Positions 45,501-54,648 are shown, counted from the stretch's first letter. The stretch: DNA of 64,000 nt from Maricaulis sp048268525 (GCF_048268525.1 NZ_JBLWVH010000001.1:248001-312000); one strand, 5' to 3'. A program made the numbers and translations. Notes: a model not told the origin generated them from the letters alone.

Positions 45501-46133
45501 GACAGCTATCTGTCGGGTCGGGGTTCGGAAGCGATCGAGGAGCAGCCGCTCTACCGGGTCGAGAACCAGCAATACATCCATTACCGCAAGGGCGCGGTGA
45601 TCATGTATGCGCTGCAGGACTATGTCGGTGAGGACGTGGTGAACCGGGCCATGCAGCGCCTGATCGCCGAGCGGGCCTTCCAGGGTGAGCCCTATGCGAC
45701 GACGCTCGACTTCCTGCGCCTGTTGCGCGAGGAGGCGGGGCCTGAGCATGAGGCGATGATCCATGACTTCTTCGAGCGCATCGTCCTGTTCGATCTCAAT
45801 GTGACTTCGGCCACGGCGAGCGAACGGACAGATGGTCGCTGGGACCTGGTTCTGGAGATCGAAGCTCACAAGTTTGAGGCCGACGGGGCCGGCGAGCAGA
45901 CCGAGGAGGCCATTGACTACATGATCGATATCGGTGTCTTCACGGAAAACCTCGACGATGCCTATGAGGGCTCGGATCATGTGCTCTACATGGACAAGCA
46001 TCGTATCAACGAGACCACGATGCGGATCGAGTTGATCGTCGACGAGCAGCCGCTCTATGCGGGGATTGATCCCTACAACAAGCTGATCGACCGCAATTCA
46101 GACGACAATCTGATGCCGGTCACGATCGAGTAG
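42552..46133 (+). CDS. ABC permease fused to an M1-family metallopeptidase
   Basis: 1193 residues. Residues 1-600 carry about 12 membrane segments of an ABC-2-type permease. After an extracytoplasmic region, an M1 aminopeptidase domain follows with the zinc motif HEAAHQWWAHQV (HExxH) and LIETFAQYSALMVM supplying the downstream Glu; PFSEGIGFIAD lies before it in place of the GAMEN region. The peptidase is thus tethered to the membrane. Such fused permease/M1 proteins occur in several proteobacteria. GGAGGG stands seven bases before the ATG. The permease half (to about 44,220) uses more A/T-ending and rare codons than the peptidase half and the ATPase gene. A clear terminator follows. Confidence 0.92.
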   Translation: MLGKIAGFEFRFQLLSPASIAIFALFVILVFLIGATEQVTLGGSRAINFNSPTELTLVVLAMSVFGAIIPTAFLSSGVLRDYGFKTAELFHSRPVDERTFVLGRFLGGFLITAVVFASVPLAFLVATSMPWLDPERIGPTNLGWYAYMFVVGGLVNMLSTGTILFTVANLTRSTILTYTAFIGLLILWVVGNFLSAFQPDLRDLFAIVDPFGLNAFGEITRYWTISEQNSQIVPLEGVFLTNRLLWLGISVALLVVNVLTFRFRAPGGAGLFGRSRASVESSYAIGEIRLPRMTPRTDVGAAFSQFMARLGFEVKGVVFNVAFWILLAFALLNTIPGLILGSQFYGTANFPVTRVMFSVINSNFAWFPLVVIIYYAAEVMWRERRVGFSEIVDATPTPSWVFVTTKFFALCVVVAALALLGVVAAVTIQLIRGYTAIELDQYLIRSLVEIIVPFSIFAALAVFVQVLFNNRWLGMGVMIAYLLARGGLATLGYDHLLYNYGNAPGTPYSDMNGYGHFVGIAAWFYTYWAFWAVLLLALSYALWTRGIMRPIAKRVLALPRAFTPATGMVALIAVIGAGATGGWIFYNTNILNTYISGPDQRGLAAEYERQYLHLQDLPQPTIIETAYDVDIYPEDRRYTATGHYVLENKEDTAIDTLWISYGQGTTIVSQELEGGSLATSDEGFYFYSFDLGTPLEPGETRRFDFTVERNNPGFRNSGNVGTVNHNGTFFNNSESMPNIGFNSNWRLTDRQQRRREGLEPIERAYPLEDESRWYENGITNSDYVTFRTTVSTAPGQIAVAPGYLAREWEEDGRPHFEYVMDRPILNFYSWLSAEYEVAERETDGILYQVFHHPDHAWNVERMLEAGEDSIGYFSEHLSPYQYRQYRILEFPAYATFAQAFPNTIPFSEGIGFIADLSDPQDIDYVYYVTAHEAAHQWWAHQVMSANVQGGTMLIETFAQYSALMVMRQEYGEDHMRRFLKYELDSYLSGRGSEAIEEQPLYRVENQQYIHYRKGAVIMYALQDYVGEDVVNRAMQRLIAERAFQGEPYATTLDFLRLLREEAGPEHEAMIHDFFERIVLFDLNVTSATASERTDGRWDLVLEIEAHKFEADGAGEQTEEAIDYMIDIGVFTENLDDAYEGSDHVLYMDKHRINETTMRIELIVDEQPLYAGIDPYNKLIDRNSDDNLMPVTIE

Positions 46134-46154
46134 GGCGGCGCTCAGGCGCGCAGG

Positions 46155-46184
46155 AAAGCCGGGCCTTCGGGTCCGGCTTTTTTG
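46155..46184 (+). terminator. Rho-independent terminator after the permease/peptidase gene
   Basis: An 11-bp stem (46155-46165 with 46170-46180, one G-T pair) closes a TTCG tetraloop and is followed by a T run. The A-rich left arm could also terminate the convergent minus-strand gene ending at 46203, so it may work in both directions. Confidence 0.9.
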
Positions 46185-46202
46185 TGTCGGACAGAGGGGC
46201 AA

Positions 46203-47333
46203 TCAGCCGATCAACGCCTTGGGAACGCCCTGCCCCTTGTCGCGGATGAGGCTGCGCAAGAAGGCGGGGAAGACTTCCATGGCGTCGCGGGCCGAGAGGG
46301 AACCGGGGTCGCGACCGCGCCACCAGTACTCCCAATAGGATGTGACATGGGTCAGCGCCGACAGGTCGCTGCCCAGATGGTAAAAATACCCGTCTGCCTT
46401 GAGCAGGAATTCGCGGATGGTGACCGGGTCGCCGCTCTGGCAGAAGCGGTCGAATTCCGTCTGGAAACCGTCGAGCACCGAAACCAGCGCCGCCCAGCGC
46501 TGGCGGGTCTCCTTGAGTATGAGTTTGCGGATCTCGTTGATCTGGCTGCGTTCCTGGGGCGTGACGCCACGAATCATCAGATCGTCCATCTCAATGACGA
46601 ATTGGCGCAGGCGGTCGGTCGCATCATTCAGCTTCCAGCGGTAATAGAGCACGCCCTTCCAGCCGAACATGCCATCGACAAATTCTTCCTTGGTCATGCC
46701 GAGGGTCTGGCGCAGCGCGTTCATTTTCGGTGTGTCCTCGCCCTCGATGATCTCGACGGCGAATTTGAGGGCCCTCTCGTCATCATCGGCGAGATTTTCG
46801 TGACCGAAGGCCAGTCCGACCACCCCGGCGATCTGTTTGGCGACATAGGCCTGCATGGCCTTGCGCTCTTTCGGCGTGATCTGGAAATAGCGCGGATCAA
46901 TGGGGCGTTCATGACGCAGGAAGCGATCAGCGAGCAGGAAGGGGTCGAATGAGGGGAGCTTGGACAGCTCGCGCAGCCGTGCAAGATCGTCATCCAGATG
47001 GTCGCCGCCGTCGACGGTCACATCGAGGAAGCGCCGCAATTTGGTCAGACCACGCCGTTCCTCCACGAAGAGTGAGTGCCCGCCCATCCCCAGGTTATCT
47101 ATGCTGACCGGGATGATGACCTTGGTCACCACAGCCGCATCAACCGCCAGCATGCCCCGTTCGTGGGGGCGGACCGTGTGCTTGATCAGGAAGGCGTGGT
47201 TCAGTTTGGGGTGTTGGAAAACCGGCCGTCGCTCGAACTCCAGGTCGTCCGCATGGGCGCGGGTGATCGAATACAGGTCGAAGATGCGTGTTGTCGCCCC
47301 GCCCTGGACGATCCGCTTCAGATTGGCATCCAT
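46203..47333 (-). CDS. Hypothetical protein, tandem paralogue A
   Basis: 376 residues, not recognised. It shares motifs with the next gene: GGATTRIFDL (residues 11-20), KHTVRPHERG (51-60), LPSFDPFL (126-133), KQIAGVVGLAFG and FGWKGVLYYRW (223-233). No signal peptide or clear membrane helix is seen, so it is probably cytosolic. The mixed charged and aromatic composition suggests a globular, mostly helical protein. ATG 47333 was chosen by alignment with the paralogue and a GAGAACGAG sequence upstream. It lies 90 bases after paralogue B on the same strand and converges on the terminator at 46155. The function is unknown. Confidence 0.8.
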   Translation of the reverse strand: MDANLKRIVQGGATTRIFDLYSITRAHADDLEFERRPVFQHPKLNHAFLIKHTVRPHERGMLAVDAAVVTKVIIPVSIDNLGMGGHSLFVEERRGLTKLRRFLDVTVDGGDHLDDDLARLRELSKLPSFDPFLLADRFLRHERPIDPRYFQITPKERKAMQAYVAKQIAGVVGLAFGHENLADDDERALKFAVEIIEGEDTPKMNALRQTLGMTKEEFVDGMFGWKGVLYYRWKLNDATDRLRQFVIEMDDLMIRGVTPQERSQINEIRKLILKETRQRWAALVSVLDGFQTEFDRFCQSGDPVTIREFLLKADGYFYHLGSDLSALTHVTSYWEYWWRGRDPGSLSARDAMEVFPAFLRSLIRDKGQGVPKALIG

Positions 47334-47423
47334 ACTCGTTCTCACCCTTGGTTTGCCAAGGATGGACAGCAATCCTGTCAGATTGGTAATCGAGGCCGGC
47401 TCGGCCGCTCATAAGTTATTCGA

Positions 47424-48629
47424 CTAGGCAGCGCTGACCGCGTGGACTACCGGGTGCGGGATGGGAGAATGGATGCGTCGACGCGTATCGTCAGGGCGGC
47501 CTTCGCTGTCCGGTGAGACGCGGGTCACGCTGGCGGTGAAGTCTGAAAACAGCATGACCGCTTCGCGGGCATGCAGGAATCCCTTGGTGTTCTGTTTGGC
47601 CCAATAGGACCAATAGCCCGGTATATGGCTGACCACCGACAGGTCACTCCCGACGTCGTAGAACAAAGTCGGTGCCTTCAACAGGAAGTTGCGGAACCCG
47701 TTGACATCTTCGCCACGGCAAAAGCGGCCGAAGACGGTTTCATACTCATCCATTATCGATGTCAGGCTTCTCCACCTGTGTCGTGTCTCGTCAATGATGG
47801 TTCGGCGCATGCGTTGCAGTTCAAGACTTTCCGGTTCCGAGGCGCCGACAATCGACACGGCCTTGAGTTGGGCGATGAAGGTTTTCAGGGCGTCCAGGGC
47901 TTCGCTCATGCACCAGCGGTAGTAGAGCACACCCTTCCAGCCGAAAATGCCGGACTTGAATTCCATTTCGGTCATGTCGAGGGATTTGCGCAGCGCCTGC
48001 ATCCGTCCGTCGAGATCGCCTGACAGGAGTTGGCGGGTGAAGCGCATGGCCCGCTCGTCATCGCGCCCGCCGTTTTCCTCACCAAAAGCGAGGGCGATGA
48101 CCGACACGATCTGCTTGGCGACCGAGGACTCCATCCGGTCGACTTCGGCATCGGTAATGTTGAAGTAGCAATCGTCGATCGGGCGGACATGGTCGCGGAA
48201 CCGCTCGGCGATCAGGAAGGGGTCGAAGGAGGGCAGGGCGGCCAGTTCACGCAGACGGATCAGGTCGAGATCGAGCAGGTGTGGCTCGTCGGTACGCTCG
48301 AACAGGGTCCGCATCTTTGAAGCAAAGCCCAGTTCCTCGACAAAGACGGCGTGTCCGCCCAGGGCGAGGTCATCATGGGCGAGCGGAACCAGGACCTTGG
48401 TGACGACAGGCTGGCTCGACATCACATAGGGCCGTTCATGGGCGCGAACGGTGTGTTTGACCACGAAACAGCGGTTCAGGCGGGAGTGCTGGAAGAAGGG
48501 GTTGTCGGCATGGGCGTCAAATTCGCCATAGCGCTTGGCAATCGAGTGCAGGTCGAGAATGCGCGAGGTTGCCCCACCCTTGATGATGTTGCGCAGGTCG
48601 GAACGGACGGTCTCGCGAACTCGTGTCAT
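47424..48629 (-). CDS. Hypothetical protein, tandem paralogue B
   Basis: 401 residues, the paralogue of the gene at 46203. The same order of motifs appears: GGATSRILDL, KHTVRAHERP, LPSFDPFL, KQIVSVIALAFG and FGWKGVLYYRW (239-249), followed by a shared DETRHRW/ETRQRW-type helix and a YWSYWAKQ/YWEYWWRG region. It has an extra charged C-terminal tail (RVSPDSEGRPDDTRRR). No signal peptide or membrane helix is seen. ATG 48629 has GGAGAG just upstream. The pair looks like an old local duplication, both copies intact. No function can be assigned. Confidence 0.8.
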   Translation of the reverse strand: MTRVRETVRSDLRNIIKGGATSRILDLHSIAKRYGEFDAHADNPFFQHSRLNRCFVVKHTVRAHERPYVMSSQPVVTKVLVPLAHDDLALGGHAVFVEELGFASKMRTLFERTDEPHLLDLDLIRLRELAALPSFDPFLIAERFRDHVRPIDDCYFNITDAEVDRMESSVAKQIVSVIALAFGEENGGRDDERAMRFTRQLLSGDLDGRMQALRKSLDMTEMEFKSGIFGWKGVLYYRWCMSEALDALKTFIAQLKAVSIVGASEPESLELQRMRRTIIDETRHRWRSLTSIMDEYETVFGRFCRGEDVNGFRNFLLKAPTLFYDVGSDLSVVSHIPGYWSYWAKQNTKGFLHAREAVMLFSDFTASVTRVSPDSEGRPDDTRRRIHSPIPHPVVHAVSAA

Positions 48630-48734
48630 CAGCCTCTCCTTCAATGAGGTCAGGCTAGGACAGCGGTTTTAAGGAGAGGTCTGTCGCAGCACCGGCATTC
48701 GACTTTCAATTGAGTCGAATGCCGGATGACGCGG

Positions 48735-49193
48735 TTAATCCGCCGCCGGCTTGAGACTGGCGAACAGCAGGCCGGCGAGCACGCCGCCCAGCGCCAGGGT
48801 CAGAAGGCCAGACAGCTCGCGACTGGCAGCGACCGGCGTGATCGTCGATCCGAGCAGGTGTTGATAGACCAGTGTGATGCTCGTGATCATGACGATCACG
48901 GCCAGCCCACCGGCCAGGCCGAAGCCGAACAGGCGCCAGTTCGGGCCAAGCCAGCGAGACACCCACCCGGCCACCGGAAAGGCGATCGCAAAGCCGATCA
49001 GGTTCAGGACCAGCAGCGTCGGGGCGAAGCCTTGCAAGTCGCGCAGGCTGGCATCGGTCCGCACATCCAGGGGTATCTCCGCACCAATCCGGGCGAGGGC
49101 CTGCAGGTCGACATGGGTATTGGCCAGGCTGACCAGAACCGTCCCGACGAGGACCGCGAGGAGGTAGATCGCTACTGTTCGCACTGTCGTCAT
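48735..49193 (-). CDS. Small integral membrane protein
   Basis: 152 residues with four predicted membrane segments: VAIYLLAVLVGTVLVSLA (about 7-24), LLVLNLIGFAIAFPVAGWV (about 60-78), LFGFGLAGGLAVIVMITSITLV (about 88-109) and LLTLALGGVLAGLLFASL (about 130-147). A periplasmic or cytosolic loop of about 35 residues follows the first helix. No family was recognised. It stands alone, with paralogue B upstream of it in the same direction and the sugar dehydrogenase divergent. It could be an orphan transporter-like or stress membrane protein; this cannot be decided. Confidence 0.7.
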   Translation of the reverse strand: MTTVRTVAIYLLAVLVGTVLVSLANTHVDLQALARIGAEIPLDVRTDASLRDLQGFAPTLLVLNLIGFAIAFPVAGWVSRWLGPNWRLFGFGLAGGLAVIVMITSITLVYQHLLGSTITPVAASRELSGLLTLALGGVLAGLLFASLKPAAD

Positions 49194-49270
49194 CCCGAAG
49201 GCCTCGCTGGTACTCTACAGGGTGGCCGCGAGCCTATAGGGTGGCGGAGACAACGACAATTCGGGAGTGA

Positions 49271-50383
49271 ATGATGCGGGTGATCTCGGTTCTGGCTTTG
49301 GCGTGTTTGCTCCTTTCGGCTCCGGTATCGGCGCAGACGCTCGAAACGCGGGTCACAGGCCTGGAATACCCGTGGAGCCTGGCCTTCCTGCCGGACGGCC
49401 GGATGCTGGTGACCGAAAAACCGGGGCGTCTCAGGATCATTGATGAGACCGGCCTGGTCGAAACGCCTGTCAGCGGCGTGCCGGAGGTCTTCTATTCCGG
49501 CCAGGGCGGATTGCTGGATGTGGCGTTGTCGCTCGACTTCGAGACGGACGGCCTGGTCTATCTCAGCTGGAGCGGCGGCCGGGCGGGTGACAACACGCTA
49601 TACCTCGGTCGCGGGCGGCTTGAGGGCGACGCGCTTGTCGAGTTTGACGTTCTTTTCGAGGCCATGCCGCATCGTCGGACCGACGTCCATTATGGCGGTC
49701 GGATCGCCATGCTCCCGGCCTTGGTCGGCCAGCCGCCCAGCCTTGTCATCGGCATTGGTGACGGTTTCGACTATCGCGAAGAGGCGCAGAATCCGGAGAC
49801 GCATTTTGGAACATTTGTCCGCCTTCTCCTCGATGGGCAGCCGGCCCAACAGGTCATCGAAGGCTCAGCGCCCGGCGTAATTTCCCTCGGTCATCGAAAC
49901 CCTCAGGCGGTCGTGTACGACGCTGAAAACCATGTCGCGTGGAGTCATGAGCACGGCCCCCGTGGTGGCGATGAGATCAATGAGCTTTCATCTTCGGCCA
50001 ATTACGGCTGGCCGATCACCAGTCATGGCATCGACTATACCGGCGCCCTGGTGACACCGTTCGAGACCTATGACGGCATGACCGAGCCCGTTCATGTCTG
50101 GGTGCCTTCGATCGCGCCGTCCGGGATGGCGCTCTATCGCGGCGGGATGTTTCCCGACTGGGACGGAGACCTGTTGGTCGCAGCCCTCATTCCCGGCGAT
50201 GCCGATACTCCCTCGGGCCATGTCCGACGGGTTGATCTGGAAGATGGCCAGGTCGTCGGCGAGGAGGTCCTGTTCGGAGAGGTCGGGGCCCGTATCCGCG
50301 ATGTCCGGGTCGGGCCGGATGGTGCGGTCTGGTTGCTGACCGACGAGGCCGAGGGGCGGCTGATCCGGGTCAGTCGCGACTGA
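49271..50383 (+). CDS. PQQ-dependent aldose sugar dehydrogenase-like protein
   Basis: 370 residues. A signal peptide (VISVLALACLLLSAPVSAQ, to about residue 22) is followed by the soluble six-bladed propeller typical of PQQ sugar dehydrogenases such as E. coli YliI/Asd. Seen are GLEYPWSLAFLPDGRMLVTEKPGRLRI, VYLSWS, HYGGRIAM, GHRNPQAVVYDAENHVAWSHEHGPRGGDEIN (with the catalytic-region His) and NYGWPITSHGIDY. It probably oxidises aldose sugars in the periplasm using PQQ and passes electrons to the respiratory chain. No PQQ synthesis genes are in the window. GGGAG precedes the ATG; a second ATG follows at 49274. Its stop abuts the RND gene end. Confidence 0.9.
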   Translation: MMRVISVLALACLLLSAPVSAQTLETRVTGLEYPWSLAFLPDGRMLVTEKPGRLRIIDETGLVETPVSGVPEVFYSGQGGLLDVALSLDFETDGLVYLSWSGGRAGDNTLYLGRGRLEGDALVEFDVLFEAMPHRRTDVHYGGRIAMLPALVGQPPSLVIGIGDGFDYREEAQNPETHFGTFVRLLLDGQPAQQVIEGSAPGVISLGHRNPQAVVYDAENHVAWSHEHGPRGGDEINELSSSANYGWPITSHGIDYTGALVTPFETYDGMTEPVHVWVPSIAPSGMALYRGGMFPDWDGDLLVAALIPGDADTPSGHVRRVDLEDGQVVGEEVLFGEVGARIRDVRVGPDGAVWLLTDEAEGRLIRVSRD

Positions 50384-53300
50384 TCATTCGGCGGGCAGGG
50401 CATCGGCCTGTTTTGGGCGCCCGATCAGACGTCGCACCAGCCCGCCCAGTCGCGACGGTGCACCCAGCAGGACCGGTGTCAAAAGCAGGGTCAGCAGGGT
50501 CGAGAAGCCCAGCCCCCAGACCACCGCCGCCGACAATTGCACCCACCACTCGCTGGCCGGTCCGCCGATCGACAGGGTGCCGTGGGCGAAGTCGGCATTG
50601 AGCTGGAAGACCATCGGCAGCAGGCCGAAAATCGTGGTGATCGTGGTCAGCATGACTGGTCGCAAGCGCTGGGCCGCCGTGCGGACAATCGCTTCGTCGA
50701 CCGGCATGCCCAGCCCGCGCAGGCGCTGGAAGGTGTCGATCAGGACGATATTGTTGTTCACCACAATGCCGGCCAGCGTCACCACACCGGTGCCGAGGAA
50801 CAGGATGGAGATGTAGGGGAAGGTCAGCATCACGCCCAGCAGGACGCCGACCACCGACAGGACCACCGCCTGCAGGGTCAGCACGACATGCCAGAAATTA
50901 TTGAACTGCCAGAGCAGGATCACCGCCATCATGAACAGCGAGGCGAGCATGGCGCTGCCGAAGAAGGCGCCGGCCTCGGCGTTTTCCTCGTCAGCGCCCA
51001 GATAATTGATTTCGACACTGCGCGGGATGGTGCCGTCAGCGACCCGCGCGTCGATCCAGTCGCGCAACTCGGTCAGCAGCAGATTGCCGGCATATCCCTC
51101 ATCGGCATTGGCGCGGACGATCAGGACGCGCTTGCCATCACGGCGGCTGATCGAGTCGACCCGCTGGCGGGCCTCGCGAGTCACGAAATTCGAGATCGGG
51201 ACTGCGCCGGTGGAGGTGTTGACCCGCAGATCGTCGAGGCGGGAAATGTCGCGGTCGGCGGCCGGGAAGCGGACCCGGATGTCGACCTCTTCTTCGGCGT
51301 CGTCGGGCCGATAGCGACCGACCAGTGTACCGGTGGTCACCAGTTGTACGGCTGCGCCCAGCTGGGTGACATCGGCGCCATAGCGACCGGCTTCTTCGCG
51401 ATCAACATCGAGACGCCATTCGACGCCGGGCAGGGGCAGGGTGTCGTCAATGTCGGTGACGCCGTCCATCTGGTCGATGAAGCCACGCACCAGACGGGTC
51501 GCGGCTTCCAGTGCCATGGCGTCATCCGAGCGCAATTCGACCTGGATGTCCTTGCCGACGGGCGGGCCCTGCTGGAAGGGCCGGACCTCGATGATGACGC
51601 CGGGAATACCGATCATGGCCTCGCGGATCTCACGCTCGATGAGGCGGCCATTGGGGCGCTGCCCGAAGGGTTCGAACTCGACGAAGATGCGCGCCACCGT
51701 GTCCGCCGGAGCGGCGCCAACGCCGTCGAACGGTGAACGGCCGGGCGGTGTGCCGGCGACGGTGTAATAGCCCTTGATGCCCTCAATGCCCTGCAACCGG
51801 GTTTCCGCTTCCAGCGCCAATTCGTATTGTTCGGCCGGTGACATGTTGCCGCGTGCGCGGACGAAGACGTAGAGCTGTTCCGGTTCGGCATCGAGAAAGA
51901 ACTCGGTGCGCATGTTCGAGGCGGTGGCACCGAAGCTGAACACCACGCCGACCACGATGATGAGCGCTCCCAGCGATACCATGGCCGGTCGCTTCACGAG
52001 GCGGGCGATGGTCCGCGCATAGATACCTGTCAGACCCGGCAGGTCGGTCGGATCGCTGTCCTCCTGGGCGTTGAGGTGGGCGACCGCACTGCCGGTGTCG
52101 ACGACGCCGCCCTTGCGACCGAAGACCGAACCCAGGGTCGGCAGGAAGATCAACGCCATCACCAGCGCCGAGGTCAGCACGAAAATCAGGGTCAGCGGCA
52201 GGAAGGCCATGTACTGGCCGGGGATGGAGTTCCAGAACAGGAAAGGCACGAAGGCCGCCAGCGTGGTCCCGGTCGAGGAGACGATCGGCCAGAACATCCG
52301 CTTGCCGGCGCTGGCATAGGCCTGTTTGCGGGTCTCGCCCTCCGCCAGTTTCCGGTCGGCATATTCGACCACCACGATGGCACCATCGACCAAGAGGCCG
52401 ACCGCGAGAACCATGGCGAACATGACCATGAAGTTGACGGTCAGCCCGTACAGGTCGAGCAGCAGGAAAGAGAACAGGAAGCTCGACGGGATGGCGATCC
52501 CGACCAGCAGGGCCGAGCGCAGGCCCAGCGCGGCCACCACGATGATCAACACCAGGATGATCGCCAGCATGATCGACGAGGTGAGGCTCTGCAGGCTGTC
52601 GCGGACATAGGTCGACAGGTCGAGCGAGAAGTCATGGCGGATGGTTTCGGGCCAGTTGGCCGCGGCCTCATTGGTCAGCGCGCGCACCGCCGCGGCGGTC
52701 TCCATGATGTTCTCGCCGGACCGACGGACCACCTGGAGCGTATAGGCCGGGGCGCCGTTATAGCGGGCGAAACTGTCGGCATCCTTGAAGGTCCGGCGCA
52801 CGGTGGCGACATCCTGCAGGGTAACGACCGTATCGCCCGAGCGGGTCAGTGGCAGGTTCAGCGCGTCATCGGCTTCTTCGAACAGGCCGGGCACCTTGAC
52901 CTGAAAGCGCGCTTCGCCGCTGTCGAGCGAGCCGGCGGCGATCAGCCGGTTGTTGGACTGAACGGCGTTGAACAGCTGGGCATAGGTGACGCCATAGGTT
53001 TCCAGCCGCGCCGGATCGATGACGATTTCCAGCACTTCCTCGCGCAGGCCCTGAATGTCGACCTGCAGGATCTGTGGCAGGGCTTCCAGCTCGTCTTCAA
53101 GGGCGCGAGCGGTACGGAACAGGGCCCGTTCGGGGGCTTCGCCATAGATCTGGACGGCGATTGTCGGGGCCAGCGCCGAGTTGAATTCCTGGATCACCGG
53201 TTCGCGGACGTCCTCGGGGTATTCGCGCCGGGCCATGTCGACGGCTTCGCGCACATCGAGCACGGACTGGTCGGCGTCAAAGGGGACGTCGAATTCTGCG

Positions 53301-53578
53301 ACCAGCGTGCCGGCGCCGAGCGAGGCGGTGCCGTTGAGCTCTTCCAGCCCCTCGATCGCCCGCATCTCGGTTTCTGTCGGACGAACGATCAGGCGCTCGG
53401 CGTCTTCCGGGGAGATGCCGTCCAGCGGCACCACGACAATAACGAAGGGGAAGGGGATGTCCGGGTCGGCTTCGCGCGGCAGGGTCGCGAAGGCGATCAG
53501 GCCGGCGATCAGGGCGCAGACGAAAATGGCCAGGATCATCCGGGCCCGGCCGATGGCAAAGTCGACGATGCCGGTCAA
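50384..53578 (-). CDS. RND-family efflux transporter permease
   Basis: 1064 residues of the HAE1/AcrB-like or related RND family. Twelve membrane helices flank two large periplasmic loops. The first half has RTTLAIFV-like TM1, LPREADPDIPFPFVIV, then FMVMFAMVLAVGLLVDGAIVVVEYADRKLAEG, the TM4-type segment carrying the proton-relay Asp. The second half repeats with TLAGIVVNNNIVLIDTFQRLRG. Together with the adaptor just upstream it drives efflux; no outer-membrane channel gene is adjacent. Its start, TTG 53578, overlaps the adaptor stop (TTGA). It converges with no gap on the sugar dehydrogenase. Confidence 0.93.
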   Translation of the reverse strand: MTGIVDFAIGRARMILAIFVCALIAGLIAFATLPREADPDIPFPFVIVVVPLDGISPEDAERLIVRPTETEMRAIEGLEELNGTASLGAGTLVAEFDVPFDADQSVLDVREAVDMARREYPEDVREPVIQEFNSALAPTIAVQIYGEAPERALFRTARALEDELEALPQILQVDIQGLREEVLEIVIDPARLETYGVTYAQLFNAVQSNNRLIAAGSLDSGEARFQVKVPGLFEEADDALNLPLTRSGDTVVTLQDVATVRRTFKDADSFARYNGAPAYTLQVVRRSGENIMETAAAVRALTNEAAANWPETIRHDFSLDLSTYVRDSLQSLTSSIMLAIILVLIIVVAALGLRSALLVGIAIPSSFLFSFLLLDLYGLTVNFMVMFAMVLAVGLLVDGAIVVVEYADRKLAEGETRKQAYASAGKRMFWPIVSSTGTTLAAFVPFLFWNSIPGQYMAFLPLTLIFVLTSALVMALIFLPTLGSVFGRKGGVVDTGSAVAHLNAQEDSDPTDLPGLTGIYARTIARLVKRPAMVSLGALIIVVGVVFSFGATASNMRTEFFLDAEPEQLYVFVRARGNMSPAEQYELALEAETRLQGIEGIKGYYTVAGTPPGRSPFDGVGAAPADTVARIFVEFEPFGQRPNGRLIEREIREAMIGIPGVIIEVRPFQQGPPVGKDIQVELRSDDAMALEAATRLVRGFIDQMDGVTDIDDTLPLPGVEWRLDVDREEAGRYGADVTQLGAAVQLVTTGTLVGRYRPDDAEEEVDIRVRFPAADRDISRLDDLRVNTSTGAVPISNFVTREARQRVDSISRRDGKRVLIVRANADEGYAGNLLLTELRDWIDARVADGTIPRSVEINYLGADEENAEAGAFFGSAMLASLFMMAVILLWQFNNFWHVVLTLQAVVLSVVGVLLGVMLTFPYISILFLGTGVVTLAGIVVNNNIVLIDTFQRLRGLGMPVDEAIVRTAAQRLRPVMLTTITTIFGLLPMVFQLNADFAHGTLSIGGPASEWWVQLSAAVVWGLGFSTLLTLLLTPVLLGAPSRLGGLVRRLIGRPKQADALPAE

Positions 53579-54648
53579 CGGCTCGCTCCCTCCGGGCGGA
53601 CATCGACCTGGGTACCATCAGAAACAAAGTCCTGCCCAAGCACGATCACTTCCGCCGTTTCCGGCAGGCCGCTGATCCAGACCTGCTCGCCATCATCGCT
53701 CAAGAGCTGGATCGGCAGGAAGCGGACCGTGTCGCCATCCTCGATGATGCGCACACCCAGATCGCCATTCGAATCGAGGGCGAGAATGGAAGCCGGGACG
53801 CGGTGCGCGGGCTCCGGCGGCAGGTTGAGGCGAATCTCCGCGGTCAGGCCCGAGCGGATCAGGCCATCGGGATTGGGAACTTCCAGTTCGACGCGGAAGG
53901 TGCGGGTGGCCGGATTGGCACGGCGCTCGACAAAGCGGATGCTGCCATCAACGCGCTCGCCGCTCAGAAGGCGGGCCTCGCCGGGCATGCCCGGCTGCAG
54001 GGCACTGACATCGCGTTCGGCGACCTCGGCAACGATCAGGATGGGGTCGAGCTGCAGCACTGTGCCACACGGGTCGCCCGTGCGCAGGAAGTCGCCGATC
54101 TCGGCGTCACGTCCATCAAAATACCCGTCGAAGGGTACCCGCAGATCGATATTGGCCAGCTCTTCGCGGGCGGCGCGCAATTGCGCCCGGGCACCGTCCC
54201 GGGCCGCCTCCAGGGCGGCGACGCTGTTGGCCGATCTGTGGCCGCGGGCCTGGAGTTCGGTGGCAGCTTCAAATTCCAGCTGGCGCGCGCGCAGGTCGGC
54301 TTCGGCCTGATCGACCGCGGCGGCGCGGGCATCGACCTCAAGCCGGCAGATGACATCTCCGGTGGAAACCGGCGAGCCTTCCAGAACCGGCGCTTCGACC
54401 ACGCGGCCACCGGTTTCGGCTCTCACGGTAACGGCGCGGATCGCCTCGGTCCGGCCGCGCAGACGCAGTTCGGCGGGACGCGGAGAGGCGGTGACGGTTC
54501 GGGTAACGACTTCAAACAGCGGATGTTCGGGGCCTTGCGTGCCCGGCTGTATGCCGGCATCGCTGCGAAACACGGTGCCGAGGGTGAAGAGAAGCACGAC
54601 CGCGACGAAGATGCCGGCCGCAGACAGGTATGACGTATTCAACTTCAT
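53575..54648 (-). CDS. RND efflux periplasmic adaptor (HlyD/MFP family)
   Basis: 357 residues. An N-terminal membrane helix (LSAAGIFVAVVLLFTLGTVF, about 7-26) anchors a periplasmic adaptor with a lipoyl/barrel segment (VRAETGGRVVEAPVLEGSPVSTGDVICRLE) and a coiled-coil hairpin (AAVDQAEADLRARQLEFEAATELQARGHRS, then ALEAARDGARAQLRAAREELANIDL). The beta-barrel domain (IPFDGYFDG-like, VRVTRTFRVELEV) follows. It links the RND pump to an outer-membrane channel. ATG 54648 was chosen at the start of the membrane helix. Its stop overlaps the pump start. About 146 bases separate it from the flavoprotein gene upstream. Confidence 0.92.
   Translation of the reverse strand: MKLNTSYLSAAGIFVAVVLLFTLGTVFRSDAGIQPGTQGPEHPLFEVVTRTVTASPRPAELRLRGRTEAIRAVTVRAETGGRVVEAPVLEGSPVSTGDVICRLEVDARAAAVDQAEADLRARQLEFEAATELQARGHRSANSVAALEAARDGARAQLRAAREELANIDLRVPFDGYFDGRDAEIGDFLRTGDPCGTVLQLDPILIVAEVAERDVSALQPGMPGEARLLSGERVDGSIRFVERRANPATRTFRVELEVPNPDGLIRSGLTAEIRLNLPPEPAHRVPASILALDSNGDLGVRIIEDGDTVRFLPIQLLSDDGEQVWISGLPETAEVIVLGQDFVSDGTQVDVRPEGASR

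Noticed and set aside
52076..54310. 744-residue plus-strand open frame
   Set aside because: It is antisense to the RND pump and adaptor, both clearly recognised; its composition is low complexity.
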